A DNA stretch of 42,698 bases from an uncultured Eubacteriales bacterium (GCA_900313925.1 OMTF01000035.1:1-42698); one strand, 5' to 3'. Shown: positions 8,432 to 17,152, counted from the stretch's first letter. Notes: generated by a model from the letters alone, not told the origin. Made by a program: numbers and translations.

Positions 8432-9019
8432 TCATGCGCCTTCTTCGGGAAAGATTCGCTGCCGGCGGATTTCTGCAGCAAGCTCTTTCAAGTCCACAAA
8501 TGTTTCCGGGCGTTTGCTTACATCCCGCAGCAGGGCGGAGGGATGATAAATTGCCATGCAGCGGCATCCGTTTCGATCAAACCACTGTCCATGCTGGCGG
8601 GTTATTCGGAAATCCTGGCTAATAAGGCGTGTTGCGGCAATGCGCCCCAGGCAGACGATTATTTTCGGCTGCAGACACTGCAGCTGACCTTCCAGCCAGG
8701 GGGAGCAGGCCTGGCATTCCTCTGGAAGGGGATCCCGGCTATGCGGAGGACGGCATTTGACGATATTGCAGATATAGACCCTGCTTCGATCCAAATGAAT
8801 GATTTCCAGCATAATATCCAGAAGCTTTCCGGCCGGACCAACGAAAGGCAGGCCTTGCCGATCTTCCTGCTCGCCGGGGCCTTCCCCGACCAGCACAATT
8901 TTTGCCGTGGGACTGCCGGTCCCGAAGACAAGATGCGTGCGTGCCGCTGCCAGATCGCAGTTGCGGCATTGCTCCGCTCTTCTTTGCAGGTCTTCCAGCG
9001 TAAAAGATTCAGTATTCAT
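8432..9019 (-). CDS. Family 4 uracil-DNA glycosylase
   Basis: Base-excision repair enzyme that removes uracil from DNA, 195 aa, of the iron-sulfur family 4 type. Visible motifs: GEGPGEQEDRQGLPFVGPAGKLLD (motif A with the water-activating GEGPGEQED; given in parts: GEGPGEQED and LPFVGPAGKLLD), four cluster cysteines (C18 and C21 in CRNC, then KCRPP and QAC), and the C-terminal YHPSALLR motif. The ATG at 9019 has AGGA upstream and overlaps the cca stop by 11 bp. The length fits the family. Confidence 0.9.
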   Translation of the reverse strand: MNTESFTLEDLQRRAEQCRNCDLAAARTHLVFGTGSPTAKIVLVGEGPGEQEDRQGLPFVGPAGKLLDIMLEIIHLDRSRVYICNIVKCRPPHSRDPLPEECQACSPWLEGQLQCLQPKIIVCLGRIAATRLISQDFRITRQHGQWFDRNGCRCMAIYHPSALLRDVSKRPETFVDLKELAAEIRRQRIFPEEGA

Positions 9020-10208
9020 TTTCACTGTCCTTTGCGGCAATGTTCAGGAGTATCTCCCGGGTATTGTTCTGCGGGTAATGAATAACATAGTCAAGAAGGA
9101 ACTGCAGCATGCGTCCAAGTTCAGGACCCTTGTAGCCCAGCGCAAGCAGATCTCCTCCGCTGATGGCTAGCTTATCCAGGGAAAAGCAGGCACCGGACTT
9201 GAGTACCGCGACGACCTCTTTTTCTCGGCGTGTGCCGTACAGCGCGTCATAGGCGTAGTAGGCGCATTTTACCGCATCCACTCCGTAAATGGACATAATC
9301 TGCATCAGCTCCGTGCGTTGATCCGGAAGGCCGCGCGTGCAGATTTCATCGGCAGCGGAAGCGGTGCGGACGGTTACGCGATCCAGACGGAGACAGGTAA
9401 GGAAAACGGATACATTCCGAATTAATCCGCACTGCCGCAGAACCAATGCGAACACAGGCCAGCGGATGCTTGCTTTTCGCGGAACGGTCGACAGAATTCG
9501 AAGGTCCGGGCAATTATCCGGATCTCCGTCAAGATAATCATTCAGCAGCCCCAGACGGATCATATGCCCGATCACACGGGTGCGATCCGTGCGGAGAATT
9601 TTTTGAAGTTCGTCCTGAACGCGCTCCGGGGCGAGGGCGGAGGCAAGGGAGGAGCAGGCGGCAATGGCTTTATTGGTTTCCGCCTCGATGGAAAATCCGA
9701 GACGGGCGGAGAACCGATAGGCACGGAACATCCGCAGAGCGTCCTCCTGAAATCGTTTTTCCGGCTCCCCGACGCAGCGGATGATTTTCGATCCGATATC
9801 TTCGATTCCCCCGAAGGGATCCACCACCAAGCCTCGAGCCGACGCAGCGATTGCATTCATGGTAAAATCCCGGCGCGCCAGGTCCGCCGTGAGATCGGTA
9901 ACGAACTGCACCGTATCCGGACGGCGGTGATCGCTGTAGGCGCTTTCCGTACGGTACGTAGTCACTTCGGCGCTGTGCCGTCCCTGCATAACGGTGACGG
10001 TTCCGTGCTTCAGACCGGTAGGGTGGGTCTCCGGGAAAATATCCATAATCTGTTCCGGAAGAGCGTTGGTGCAGATATCCCAATCCTGCGGACAGCTGCC
10101 AAGAAGAATATCTCGGACGCAGCCTCCGACCAGATACGCTTCAAAATCGTGGGACTCCAGAGTAACAAGAATGTTCTTGATGTATTTCGGCGGTGATACG
10201 ATGTCCAT
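9009..10208 (-). CDS. cca: CCA-adding tRNA nucleotidyltransferase
   Basis: Adds or repairs the 3' CCA of tRNAs, 399 aa. The nucleotidyltransferase head has LVGGCVRDILLG and the metal-binding DWDICT (DxD). RRDFTMNAIA and DPFGGIEDI follow, and then the RFQEDALRMFRAYRFSARLGF-type region (EDALRMFRAYRFSARLGF). Length and layout match Firmicute class II enzymes without an HD domain. The ATG at 10208 has AGAGGT directly upstream; an in-frame start 23 codons earlier lacks a binding site. First gene of a minus-strand run with the glycosylase, DUF2156 and GNAT genes. A terminator-like hairpin lies in its leader. The two tRNAs in this window already encode CCA, so for them it would act in repair. Confidence 0.92.
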   Translation of the reverse strand: MDIVSPPKYIKNILVTLESHDFEAYLVGGCVRDILLGSCPQDWDICTNALPEQIMDIFPETHPTGLKHGTVTVMQGRHSAEVTTYRTESAYSDHRRPDTVQFVTDLTADLARRDFTMNAIAASARGLVVDPFGGIEDIGSKIIRCVGEPEKRFQEDALRMFRAYRFSARLGFSIEAETNKAIAACSSLASALAPERVQDELQKILRTDRTRVIGHMIRLGLLNDYLDGDPDNCPDLRILSTVPRKASIRWPVFALVLRQCGLIRNVSVFLTCLRLDRVTVRTASAADEICTRGLPDQRTELMQIMSIYGVDAVKCAYYAYDALYGTRREKEVVAVLKSGACFSLDKLAISGGDLLALGYKGPELGRMLQFLLDYVIHYPQNNTREILLNIAAKDSENEY

Positions 10209-10274
10209 GCACCTCTTGACACTAGAAGCAGTATAATGAATCGATTCAATCGATAGAGAACCGGGAAGGCCGGA

Positions 10275-10298
10275 CACAAAAAGAGCGCCCTGCGGCGC
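10275..10298 (-). terminator. Terminator-like hairpin in the cca leader
   Basis: Minus strand GCGCC-GCAG-GGCGC (10298-10285) is followed by TCTTTTTGTG. The 5-bp stem is short but all G:C and has a U-run. No minus-strand gene lies upstream of it, so it may attenuate transcription entering cca. Confidence 0.45.
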
Positions 10299-10333
10299 AG
10301 AGTTCCGACACTGGTGGCATGGGGCACAGAATC

Positions 10334-10362
10334 TTGTAATCCCAATTCCCGGGTATTATAAT
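10334..10362 (+). promoter_or_regulatory. Promoter of murC, overlapping a divergent one
   Basis: Plus strand: -35 TTGTAA (10334-10339), a 17-bp spacer, -10 TATAAT (10357-10362). The sequence ATTATAAT is nearly symmetric, so on the minus strand TATAAT (10360-10355) with TTGATG (10385-10380, 19-bp spacer) could drive cca. The two -10 elements overlap. Confidence 0.6.
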
Positions 10363-10419
10363 AGCACAGGCTGAAAAAACATCAAGATAAATGAAAACTC
10401 CTGTAAGGAAATGATTGCT

Positions 10420-11814
10420 ATGAATGAATGCAGAAAATACCTAACTTCCGGGCACAAAGGCCACCTGATCGGCATCGGCGGAGTCTCAATGGCTCCTTTG
10501 GCCGAAGTACTGCTGGATCGTGGCTTGCGGCTGACCGGTTCAGATATTCATGAAAGTCAGAAAATCCTGCAGCTTCGCAGCCTGGGAATTCCAGTCCGCA
10601 TCGGGCATGCTGCGACGAACCTGGATGCGGATACGGAATTTGTCGTCCGTACCGCGGCGGTTCATGATGAAAATCCGGAGATTGCGGAGGCGCACCGCAG
10701 AGGCATTCCCGTATTCGAAAGGGCGGAGGCTTGGGGAGCCATCATGCAGGATTACCGGAACGCGCTCTGCATTGCAGGTACGCATGGCAAAACGACGACG
10801 ACATCCATGTGCACACATATACTCATGGCGGCAGATCGCGACCCTACGGTAATGATCGGCGGCACACTGACGCTGCTTTCCAGCGAGGGATACCGTGTAG
10901 GCAAAGGAGATACCATCGTTCTGGAATCCTGTGAGTATTACAACTCTTTCCTTTATTTTTACCCTTCTATTGCCGTCATTACGAATATTGAAGCGGATCA
11001 CCTGGATTTCTTCAAAAACCTCAAAGCCATTCAGACTTCCTTCCGAGAATTCGCAGCCCATGTGCCGCAGGACACCGGCACGGTCATTGCCAATGCGGAT
11101 GACGCGAATACCATGCAGGCCCTGAAAGGACTGGACCGGCGGCTCGTCACGTTCGGCATGACGGACAGGGCGGATGTTTATCCGAAAAACATTCAGAGCG
11201 TCGGATGCACCTCGAACTTCGATATTTATTTCCAGGGAAGCAAGGTCACGGATGTAACGCTGCACGTGCCCGGAACACACAATATCTACAACGCGCTTGC
11301 AGCCGCGGCGGCAACACTGAACCTGGGGGTTAAGCCTTCCGCTATCAAATACGGCCTGGCAGGATTCAGCGGGGCGAACCGGCGCTTTGAATTCAAGGGC
11401 AAGTACAACGGCGCGGACATATACGACGACTATGCGCACCATCCGGGAGAGCTGAAAGCCCTTATCAATATGGTGGAAACCCTCCATTATGAACGAATCA
11501 TTCTTGTGTTTCAGCCTCATACCTATACCCGGACGCAGGCGCTGTTTGATGAGTTCCTCGAGCAGCTTCGCCGGCCGGACATCGTCTACCTGGCACAGAT
11601 TTTCGCTGCCCGGGAAAAAGACAATCATCAGGTCTCTTCACAGATGCTTGCGGACCGGCTGGAAAATGCGTCCAGTTTTTCCACCTTTGAAGAGATTGAA
11701 GATATTCTCCGGGCGGCAGCCCGGCCGGGTGATATTATCCTGACGGTTGGCGCCGGCGATGTCTACCGCGTCGGGGAAGATTTGGTTGCAAAAAGTAAAA
11801 CGGAAACAAAATAA
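10420..11814 (+). CDS. murC: UDP-N-acetylmuramate--L-alanine ligase
   Basis: Cytoplasmic ATP-dependent ligase that adds L-alanine to UDP-MurNAc in peptidoglycan synthesis; 464 aa, normal for MurC. Domain 1 has HLIGIGGVSMAPLAEVL, the ATP loop is AGTHGKTTTT, the central domain has ESCEYYNSF and TNIEADHLDFF, and domain 3 has DDYAHHP. An Mpl murein-peptide ligase is a possible alternative, but order and length suit MurC. The ATG at 10420 lies ten bases after AAGGA; the ATG at 10411 is almost on top of that site. Twelve bases separate it from the next gene, so the two are likely cotranscribed. Confidence 0.9.
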   Translation: MNECRKYLTSGHKGHLIGIGGVSMAPLAEVLLDRGLRLTGSDIHESQKILQLRSLGIPVRIGHAATNLDADTEFVVRTAAVHDENPEIAEAHRRGIPVFERAEAWGAIMQDYRNALCIAGTHGKTTTTSMCTHILMAADRDPTVMIGGTLTLLSSEGYRVGKGDTIVLESCEYYNSFLYFYPSIAVITNIEADHLDFFKNLKAIQTSFREFAAHVPQDTGTVIANADDANTMQALKGLDRRLVTFGMTDRADVYPKNIQSVGCTSNFDIYFQGSKVTDVTLHVPGTHNIYNALAAAAATLNLGVKPSAIKYGLAGFSGANRRFEFKGKYNGADIYDDYAHHPGELKALINMVETLHYERIILVFQPHTYTRTQALFDEFLEQLRRPDIVYLAQIFAAREKDNHQVSSQMLADRLENASSFSTFEEIEDILRAAARPGDIILTVGAGDVYRVGEDLVAKSKTETK

Positions 11815-11826
11815 GGAGAAACCGTG

Positions 11827-13071
11827 ATGAGCCGAATTAAGGATGCCGCACTGGCCGCTTCCGGCAATATGAAAATTGATTGGGTGGAGCGCAACATGCC
11901 GGTCCTGCGCCGGATTTCCAACGGCTTTGCTGTAGAAAAGCCATTTCAGGGACTCACCATTGCCCTTTCGGTGCACCTGGAGGCAAAAACCGCGTATCTG
12001 TGTCGAACCTTGGCAAAGGGCGGCGCAAAAATGTTTGTAACCGGATCGAACCCGCTTACAACGCAGGATGATGTCGCCGCAGCTCTTGCAGAAGGCGGCA
12101 TAGAGACCTTTGCACAATACGGGTGCTCGATGGAGCAGTATAAGGAGAACCTCTGCAGCGTTCTGGAGGCGGGCCCGAATATCCTGATTGACGACGGAGG
12201 CGATTTGGTTCACCTGATGCATACCCGTTTTGCCGATCGGATCCCGGATGTTATCGGCGGCTGCGAGGAAACAACAACAGGAATCAACCGGCTGAAGGTC
12301 ATGGCACGCGACGGTACGCTGCGGTTTCCGATGATGCTGGTCAATGATGCGGACTGCAAGCATCTTTTTGATAACCGGTACGGAACCGGTCAGTCCGTCT
12401 GGGACGGAATCAATCGGACAACGAATCTCATCGTTGCCGGAAAGTACGTTGTAGTTGCCGGCTATGGCTGGTGCGGAAAAGGCGTTTCCATGCGCGCAAA
12501 AGGTCTGGGGGCGAAGGTGATTGTAACCGAGACCGACCCGGTTCGAGCTCTGGAAGCCTACATGGACGGATTTGAAGTGATGCCGATGGAAAATGCCGCT
12601 GCGCTGGGAGATATTTTCGTAACAGTGACCGGCGTTGCCGGCATTCTTACGGAAAAGCACTTTCCACTGCTCAAGGATGGCGCCATTCTGACCAATGCCG
12701 GGCATTTTGACGTGGAGATAGATATGGAAGCACTGCGGCGAATTGCGCTGAAAAACTATACCGCCCGTCATAACATCCAGGGCTACGTTCTGCCGAATGG
12801 ACGAACCGTCTTTGTCCTCGCGGAGGGCCGTCTGGTCAACATCGCGGCGGGGGACGGCCATCCCGCGGAAATCATGGATATGAGCTTTGCTGTCCAGGCA
12901 ATGAGCGCCCGCTACATTGCAAAGCATCGCGGGGCGCTGCAGCCGGGGGTGTACCGGGTTCCCAGAGAAATTGATGAGGAGATCGCAAGAACGAAACTTG
13001 CGACGCTCGGGGTTTCTATAGACCGGATGAGCGAGGAGCAGAAAAACTACCTGCAGGGCACGGAAATCTGA
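11827..13071 (+). CDS. ahcY: S-adenosylhomocysteine hydrolase (adenosylhomocysteinase)
   Basis: NAD+-dependent enzyme splitting S-adenosylhomocysteine into adenosine and homocysteine, clearing the product of SAM-dependent methylation; 414 aa. This is the short form found in many bacteria and archaea. Visible: substrate-domain GSNPLTTQDDVAAAL, GCEETTTGI, NDADCKHLFDNRYGTGQS, the NAD fold VVVAGYGWCGKGVSMRAKGLGAKV, quoted in part as AGYGWCGKG, and TNAGHFDVEI. The short form includes relatives acting on S-inosylhomocysteine; specificity cannot be read here. GGAG lies eight bases before the ATG at 11827; a GTG one codon upstream is also possible. Its pairing with murC is unusual, with no functional link known to me. 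Confidence 0.9.
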   Translation: MSRIKDAALAASGNMKIDWVERNMPVLRRISNGFAVEKPFQGLTIALSVHLEAKTAYLCRTLAKGGAKMFVTGSNPLTTQDDVAAALAEGGIETFAQYGCSMEQYKENLCSVLEAGPNILIDDGGDLVHLMHTRFADRIPDVIGGCEETTTGINRLKVMARDGTLRFPMMLVNDADCKHLFDNRYGTGQSVWDGINRTTNLIVAGKYVVVAGYGWCGKGVSMRAKGLGAKVIVTETDPVRALEAYMDGFEVMPMENAAALGDIFVTVTGVAGILTEKHFPLLKDGAILTNAGHFDVEIDMEALRRIALKNYTARHNIQGYVLPNGRTVFVLAEGRLVNIAAGDGHPAEIMDMSFAVQAMSARYIAKHRGALQPGVYRVPREIDEEIARTKLATLGVSIDRMSEEQKNYLQGTEI

Positions 13072-13098
13072 ATGGATTTTTCTCCGGCGCAAGAAGAA

Positions 13099-13139
13099 AA
13101 GCGCAGAATACTCTTTCCAAGAGCATTCTACGCTTTTTT
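13099..13139. terminator. Bidirectional terminator between ahcY and the efflux gene
   Basis: AAGCG-AGAAT-CTCTT pairs with AAGAG-ATTCT-CGCTT with single mismatches; TTTTTT follows on the plus strand and TTTTCTTCTT on the minus strand. It serves both convergent genes. Confidence 0.8.
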
Positions 13140-13160
13140 CGCATATGTTTCCGCCGCACT

Positions 13161-14042
13161 TCAGGCGGGGTTTACGTGAACTGTGCAGTGCTTTACGTCC
13201 GGATACGTGCTCTCAATGGCGTGATGCACATTTTCCGCAATACGGTGTGCGTCCCGCAGGGACTGACTTCCGTCCGCGGAGATTTCGATATCCACATAAA
13301 TCCGATTGCCAAAAAGCCGCGTCTTGATATCATCGATGCCCAGCACGCCGGGCACGGAAACGATGGTGGCAACCATTTCCTCGGTTTCCTTCGGACCGCA
13401 GGACTTGTCGACAAGATTATCAATGCTCTGGCGAAATATGGACACCGATACGTGCACGATGAACACGCAGATCACAAGGGATGCGATCGGATCCAGGATC
13501 GGGACGCCGAGTCTTGCCCCGAGAATGCCGATAAAGCTTCCGATGGAGGACAGCGCGTCCGATCGATGGTGCCACGCCTCGGCACGCAGCGATACGGAAT
13601 TGATTTTCCTGGCGGCACGGATTGTATACTGATAAAGCACTTCCTTGACAACGATCGAAACGGCAGCTGCAATCAGGGCGGCACGCCCGGGAATGGTAAG
13701 GGTCTCCGAATGAAGAATGCTTCGAACGCCGCTGACACCAATCAGAATACCGACGACCAGCAGGATGTTTCCCAGAATAATCGAGGCGATGGCTTCGAAC
13801 TTTTCGTGCCCGTAGGGATGGTTGGGATCCGCCTTCTTCGTTGAGATTCTTACGCCGAGCAGCACGATCAGCGACCCGAAGACATCTGAAGCCGAGTGCA
13901 CGGCATCGGCAACTAGCGCGGCGGAATGATACAGCAGGCCGACCAGCAGCTTCAGCAGGCTCAGCGCCGTGTTCGATACGATACTGACAGTGGAAACGCG
14001 AGTCGTAACTTTCTTCGTTTCCATGGTTTTTTCATCAGGCAA
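13161..14042 (-). CDS. Cation diffusion facilitator (CDF) metal exporter
   Basis: Membrane antiporter exporting a divalent metal (Zn2+, Fe2+, Mn2+ or similar) in exchange for protons; about 293 aa. Six hydrophobic segments lie in the first 200 residues. The metal site is visible as ADAVHSASDVF in helix 2 and HHRSDALSS in helix 5, and a cytoplasmic domain ends in TVHVNP. A HPYGHEKFE loop is also typical. Metal specificity is not certain. The start is unclear: a TTG at 14042 lies seven bases after AAGGAAG; the ATG at 14024 has no binding site but would lose only six residues. Confidence 0.88.
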   Translation of the reverse strand: MPDEKTMETKKVTTRVSTVSIVSNTALSLLKLLVGLLYHSAALVADAVHSASDVFGSLIVLLGVRISTKKADPNHPYGHEKFEAIASIILGNILLVVGILIGVSGVRSILHSETLTIPGRAALIAAAVSIVVKEVLYQYTIRAARKINSVSLRAEAWHHRSDALSSIGSFIGILGARLGVPILDPIASLVICVFIVHVSVSIFRQSIDNLVDKSCGPKETEEMVATIVSVPGVLGIDDIKTRLFGNRIYVDIEISADGSQSLRDAHRIAENVHHAIESTYPDVKHCTVHVNPA

Positions 14043-14099
14043 AATCTCACTTCCTTCCAATCGGCCGGCAGGCTCGCCGGGGAATGCGGGAAAACAGGA

Positions 14100-14127
14100 A
14101 AAATGCTCCGGGGCTCCGGAGCATTTT
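14100..14127 (-). terminator. Terminator of the alpha-hydroxy-acid enzyme gene
   Basis: AAAATGCTCCGG (14100-14111) pairs fully with CCGGAGCATTTT (14116-14127) around a 4-nt loop; on the minus strand the stem ends in TTTT. It is 25 bp after the stop at 14153. Confidence 0.75.
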
Positions 14128-14152
14128 CTGTTCCCGCCTTGCTTTGCGCCGC

Positions 14153-15172
14153 TTACGGCTTGAAAATCATGCTTTCAGTAATGTCGCTGAGTTTCCGCGC
14201 TCCGCACATCGTCATGGTATCCTTAAGCTGTTCCGCAATTTGACTCATGTAGGTACGGAATCCCTCTTCCCCGGCGGCATAAATCATGGGGAGGATCGGC
14301 CGGCCGATCAGGACCGCGTCCGCACCCAGAGCCAGTGCCTTGAATACATCCGTTCCGGACCGAATGCCGCCGTCAACAAAAATGGTAACCTTGCCTTTTA
14401 CGGCTTTTACGATGGAAGGCAGAACCTCCGCCGTAGAAGGACAGGCTCCCTGCACCCGCCCGCCGTGATTGGAAACGACAATGGCGGCGGCGCCGGCTTC
14501 GACGGCTTTCTCCGCTCCAGCCGGAGTCATAATACCCTTAATCATGAACGGCATTTTGGCATGCCGGATGATTTCCTTCATTTCCTCCACGGACTTTGGA
14601 CCGGCATTTGGATTGTATTTTTTCAGGAAGGGAAGTCCTGCACCATCCACGTCCATTGCGACGGCGAAAATATTCCGCTCATTCAAATAATCAATTTTCT
14701 CAAATACAAATTCCCGATTCCAGGGCTTGATAGCCGGAATGCCCAGACCTCCATGCTCCGCCATGCAGCGGGCAGCGTCTTCCATGACATCGCGATCCAT
14801 ACCGTCGCCGACCATGCCGAGGACGCCGAAATTAATGGCAGCAGGAATCATAATCCGATTGTAATGCTGATCATCGTATTTGTCCCCGTAATGCAGCTTT
14901 ACCCCGCCCAGCGGGGCTACGAATACAGGCAGAGAAAAATCCCGGCCTAAAAAGCGGAAGGTGGTATCAATGGACGAATTCTTTACGAGCGTATCCATAT
15001 TTACCATTATTTCCTGCCATTTGCTGTAATTCCGATTGGCTGTATTACCAGGAGCTTTGCTTCCAGGCCCCGGAAGAGTATTCCCGCAGGCCAGACCGTT
15101 GCAGACCGGGCAGACTTTGCAGTAGGGTCCCACTTCCGTACGTGCCTTTGCTTTGATTTCCTCAACTGTCAT
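14153..15172 (-). CDS. FMN-dependent alpha-hydroxy-acid oxidizing protein with Cys-rich N-terminus
   Basis: TIM-barrel flavoenzyme of the lactate oxidase / glycolate oxidase family, 339 aa, that removes hydride from a 2-hydroxy acid. The catalytic His segment is SNHGGR, and the FMN phosphate site is VDGGIRSGTDVFKALALGA followed by VLIGRP. Instead of the usual N-terminus it starts with a cysteine cluster: C18, C21, C24 and C29 (CKVCPVC...C), which could hold an iron-sulfur cluster or zinc. In an anaerobe the electron acceptor is probably not oxygen. Substrate unknown. AAGGAGG precedes the ATG at 15172. It is a single-gene unit with its own promoter and terminator. Confidence 0.87.
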   Translation of the reverse strand: MTVEEIKAKARTEVGPYCKVCPVCNGLACGNTLPGPGSKAPGNTANRNYSKWQEIMVNMDTLVKNSSIDTTFRFLGRDFSLPVFVAPLGGVKLHYGDKYDDQHYNRIMIPAAINFGVLGMVGDGMDRDVMEDAARCMAEHGGLGIPAIKPWNREFVFEKIDYLNERNIFAVAMDVDGAGLPFLKKYNPNAGPKSVEEMKEIIRHAKMPFMIKGIMTPAGAEKAVEAGAAAIVVSNHGGRVQGACPSTAEVLPSIVKAVKGKVTIFVDGGIRSGTDVFKALALGADAVLIGRPILPMIYAAGEEGFRTYMSQIAEQLKDTMTMCGARKLSDITESMIFKP

Positions 15173-15235
15173 AGTTGCTCCTCCTTATTCCCGGAAATAT
15201 CGCCGGGGAAGATAAGATCAATAGTTTACGGCTTC

Positions 15236-15264
15236 ATTAGAACACATTCAATCCGTGCTGTCAA
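15236..15264 (-). promoter_or_regulatory. Promoter of the alpha-hydroxy-acid enzyme gene
   Basis: Minus strand: -35 TTGACA (15264-15259), a 17-bp spacer, -10 TCTAAT (15241-15236), about 65 bp upstream of the start codon. Confidence 0.65.
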
Positions 15265-15315
15265 TGTATCAAAGCAAATGCCGAAAGCGCGGAAAAAGGG
15301 GGAGAAGCAGGAATC

Positions 15316-16218
15316 TCAGCGTTCTGCGATCCCGGTCAGATCAAATTTCGGAATCATCTGCTCCGTAGCCGATGAAGGATCCTGAAAATATCCTTCCGAA
15401 AGTCCGCAGTCCCTGGCATACGCTTCCAGGCGCCGGTATTCCCGCATACCTACCTTTTGGCTGAGATGCGGAATTGCAGCGGCACGCGGCATCGGGGTGA
15501 ACTGGCTCATGAGGGAAAACAGAACCGTACCCGGAGAAAAGGCGCGCGCGATCCAGTCAATGACGGATTTGGCATTTTCCGGATATCCGGGAAGAACCAG
15601 GTGCCGGATAAGAACGCCGGACTGCAGAAGTCCATCCGGGCGGAGCTGATAAGGGCCCGTCTGCCGGAACATCTCCCGGATCGCTTCTTTAGCGATTTCA
15701 GGGTAGTCCGGGGCGTTCGCGCATGCCTCCGCAAGGTGACGATCCGCAAATTTGAAATCCGGCAGGTAAATCTGCACCAAACCTTCCAGCCGCCGAAGTG
15801 TCTCCGGCTTTTCATAGCCGGAGCTATTCCATACTACGGGAATCCGCAGTCTTGCAAGTTCCAAGGCTCGAGCGGCAGGCAGAACATAGTGGGAAGCGGT
15901 TACCAGATTCAGATTATGCACTCCGCTGTCCTGAAGACGCAAAAACAGATCCCGAAGCTGCGCAACGGTAAGAATTTTCCCGGGGCCGCCTGCAGGGACG
16001 CTGATTTCTGCGTTCTGGCAAAATCGGCATCCGAGGGAACAGCCGGTAAAGAAAACGGCACCGGAACCTCTGCTGCCGCTGATGCAGGGTTCTTCTCCGC
16101 AGTGCGGAGCAGCCCGGCTGATTCGAGGCAGGAAAGGGCTGCCGCAGCGTCCGCTTGGGCGTCGGGCAGGTCGCTCGGCCCCGCAGTTTCTGGGGCAGTC
16201 ACGGCAGATGTAGGACAT
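15316..16218 (-). CDS. Radical SAM protein (PflA-like, COG1313 type)
   Basis: Predicted radical SAM enzyme, 300 aa, that cleaves S-adenosylmethionine with a [4Fe-4S] cluster. The cluster motif is CSLGCRFC (CxxxCxxC) near residue 60. Three further cysteines form an N-terminal CRDCPRNC cluster with GRCGS, as in this family of pyruvate-formate-lyase-activase-like proteins. Typical later motifs are VWNSSGYE, IYLPDFKF and HLVLPGYPENAKSVI. The true substrate of this family is not known to me. A GAGGAA lies about ten bases before the ATG at 16218. No clear partner gene is adjacent. Confidence 0.85.
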   Translation of the reverse strand: MSYICRDCPRNCGAERPARRPSGRCGSPFLPRISRAAPHCGEEPCISGSRGSGAVFFTGCSLGCRFCQNAEISVPAGGPGKILTVAQLRDLFLRLQDSGVHNLNLVTASHYVLPAARALELARLRIPVVWNSSGYEKPETLRRLEGLVQIYLPDFKFADRHLAEACANAPDYPEIAKEAIREMFRQTGPYQLRPDGLLQSGVLIRHLVLPGYPENAKSVIDWIARAFSPGTVLFSLMSQFTPMPRAAAIPHLSQKVGMREYRRLEAYARDCGLSEGYFQDPSSATEQMIPKFDLTGIAER

Positions 16219-16415
16219 TGTTCAGCGCTTCCTCAACTTTCCGGTAGGATAATAGACATGGCGTCCTTTCCTATTGTAAGACAAAGACAAGAAAAATGGG
16301 AGCGGAGGATGCGAAGAAAAAATTCGGACAGAATTGCCTTTTTGTGCAAAATAGAAGGTTCTGCTTTTAGTTTTGCTGGCATTCTAACAAATTTGTCTCA
16401 ATTCAAAATTTTTGA

Positions 16416-16444
16416 TTAAAAAAGCACATTTTTCGGAGTAGAAT
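16416..16444 (+). promoter_or_regulatory. Probable promoter of trmL
   Basis: -35 TTAAAA (16416-16421), a 17-bp spacer, -10 TAGAAT (16439-16444). The -35 matches the consensus in four of six positions. Confidence 0.4.
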
Positions 16445-16493
16445 ATAACGTATGCTTGTACCCCCAGTAAGGGAAAGCAATGGAGGAAAACGT

Positions 16494-17039
16494 ATGCTGG
16501 ATATTGTACTGGTGGAGCCGGAGATACCGAATAACACGGGGGCAATTGCTAGAACGTGTGCTGCAACGGGGGCCCGGCTGCACCTGATAAAGCCACTGGG
16601 CTTCGATATATCGGACAAGGCAGTGAAGCGGGCTGGCTTGGACTACTGGTGGCTGGTCGATATTTTTGTTTATGAAAATATTGATGAGTATTTTGCGAAA
16701 AACGGCGATGAAAACCTCTGGCTGACAACGACGAAAGCACCCCGCAGCTATGCGGAGGCGGACTTCACAACCGATCAGGTGACGCTGATGTTCGGAAAAG
16801 AAACCGCTGGACTTCCCCAGTGGCTTCGCGAGAAGTACTACGATCGATGCATCCGGATCCCAATGGTGGCCGAAGCCCGAAGCCTGAATCTGTCCAATTC
16901 GGAAGCGATCGTGGCATACGAAGTTCTCCGGCAGCAGGGATTTCCAAACCTGAAAGCCACCGGACGCATGCTCGAGGAAGGACGGCCTGCCTCCGAGCGG
17001 ACTGCGATTCCGGGGCAGCGCGAAGATCTCATTCCGTAA
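16494..17039 (+). CDS. trmL: tRNA (cytidine/uridine-34-2'-O)-methyltransferase
   Basis: SPOUT-class methyltransferase that methylates the wobble ribose of certain tRNA-Leu species using SAM; 181 aa. Visible: the N-terminal EPEIPNNTGAIARTCAATGARLHL-type motif (EPEIPNNTGAIARTC), the knot motif LMFGKETAGLP, and IPMVAEARSLNLSNSEAIVAYE. GGAGG lies seven bases before the ATG at 16494; the longer frame start 14 codons upstream lacks a site. It sits just ahead of the glycolytic genes, which have their own promoter. Confidence 0.92.
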   Translation: MLDIVLVEPEIPNNTGAIARTCAATGARLHLIKPLGFDISDKAVKRAGLDYWWLVDIFVYENIDEYFAKNGDENLWLTTTKAPRSYAEADFTTDQVTLMFGKETAGLPQWLREKYYDRCIRIPMVAEARSLNLSNSEAIVAYEVLRQQGFPNLKATGRMLEEGRPASERTAIPGQREDLIP

Positions 17040-17061
17040 AACGGGGAGACGTCAGATCCAA

Positions 17062-17090
17062 TTGACGAAAATCAGAAAATGGAATATATT
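17062..17090 (+). promoter_or_regulatory. Promoter of pgk and the lower-glycolysis genes
   Basis: -35 TTGACG (17062-17067), a 17-bp spacer, -10 TATATT (17085-17090), starting 23 bases after the trmL stop. Confidence 0.65.
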
Positions 17091-17152
17091 TATTTTTTCC
17101 CTATGCCAAGCGGCAGGGGAATACCGCCTGGAAAATGGAAAGGACATTACGT

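Noticed and set aside
10420..11814. Annotation as Mpl murein peptide ligase
   Set aside because: Sequence order, length and HLIGIGG N-terminus fit MurC; no Mpl-specific feature seen.
11638..13092. 484-codon open frame opposite ahcY
   Set aside because: Shadow of a well-conserved enzyme gene; the translated product is rich in His, Arg and Cys with no recognisable domain.
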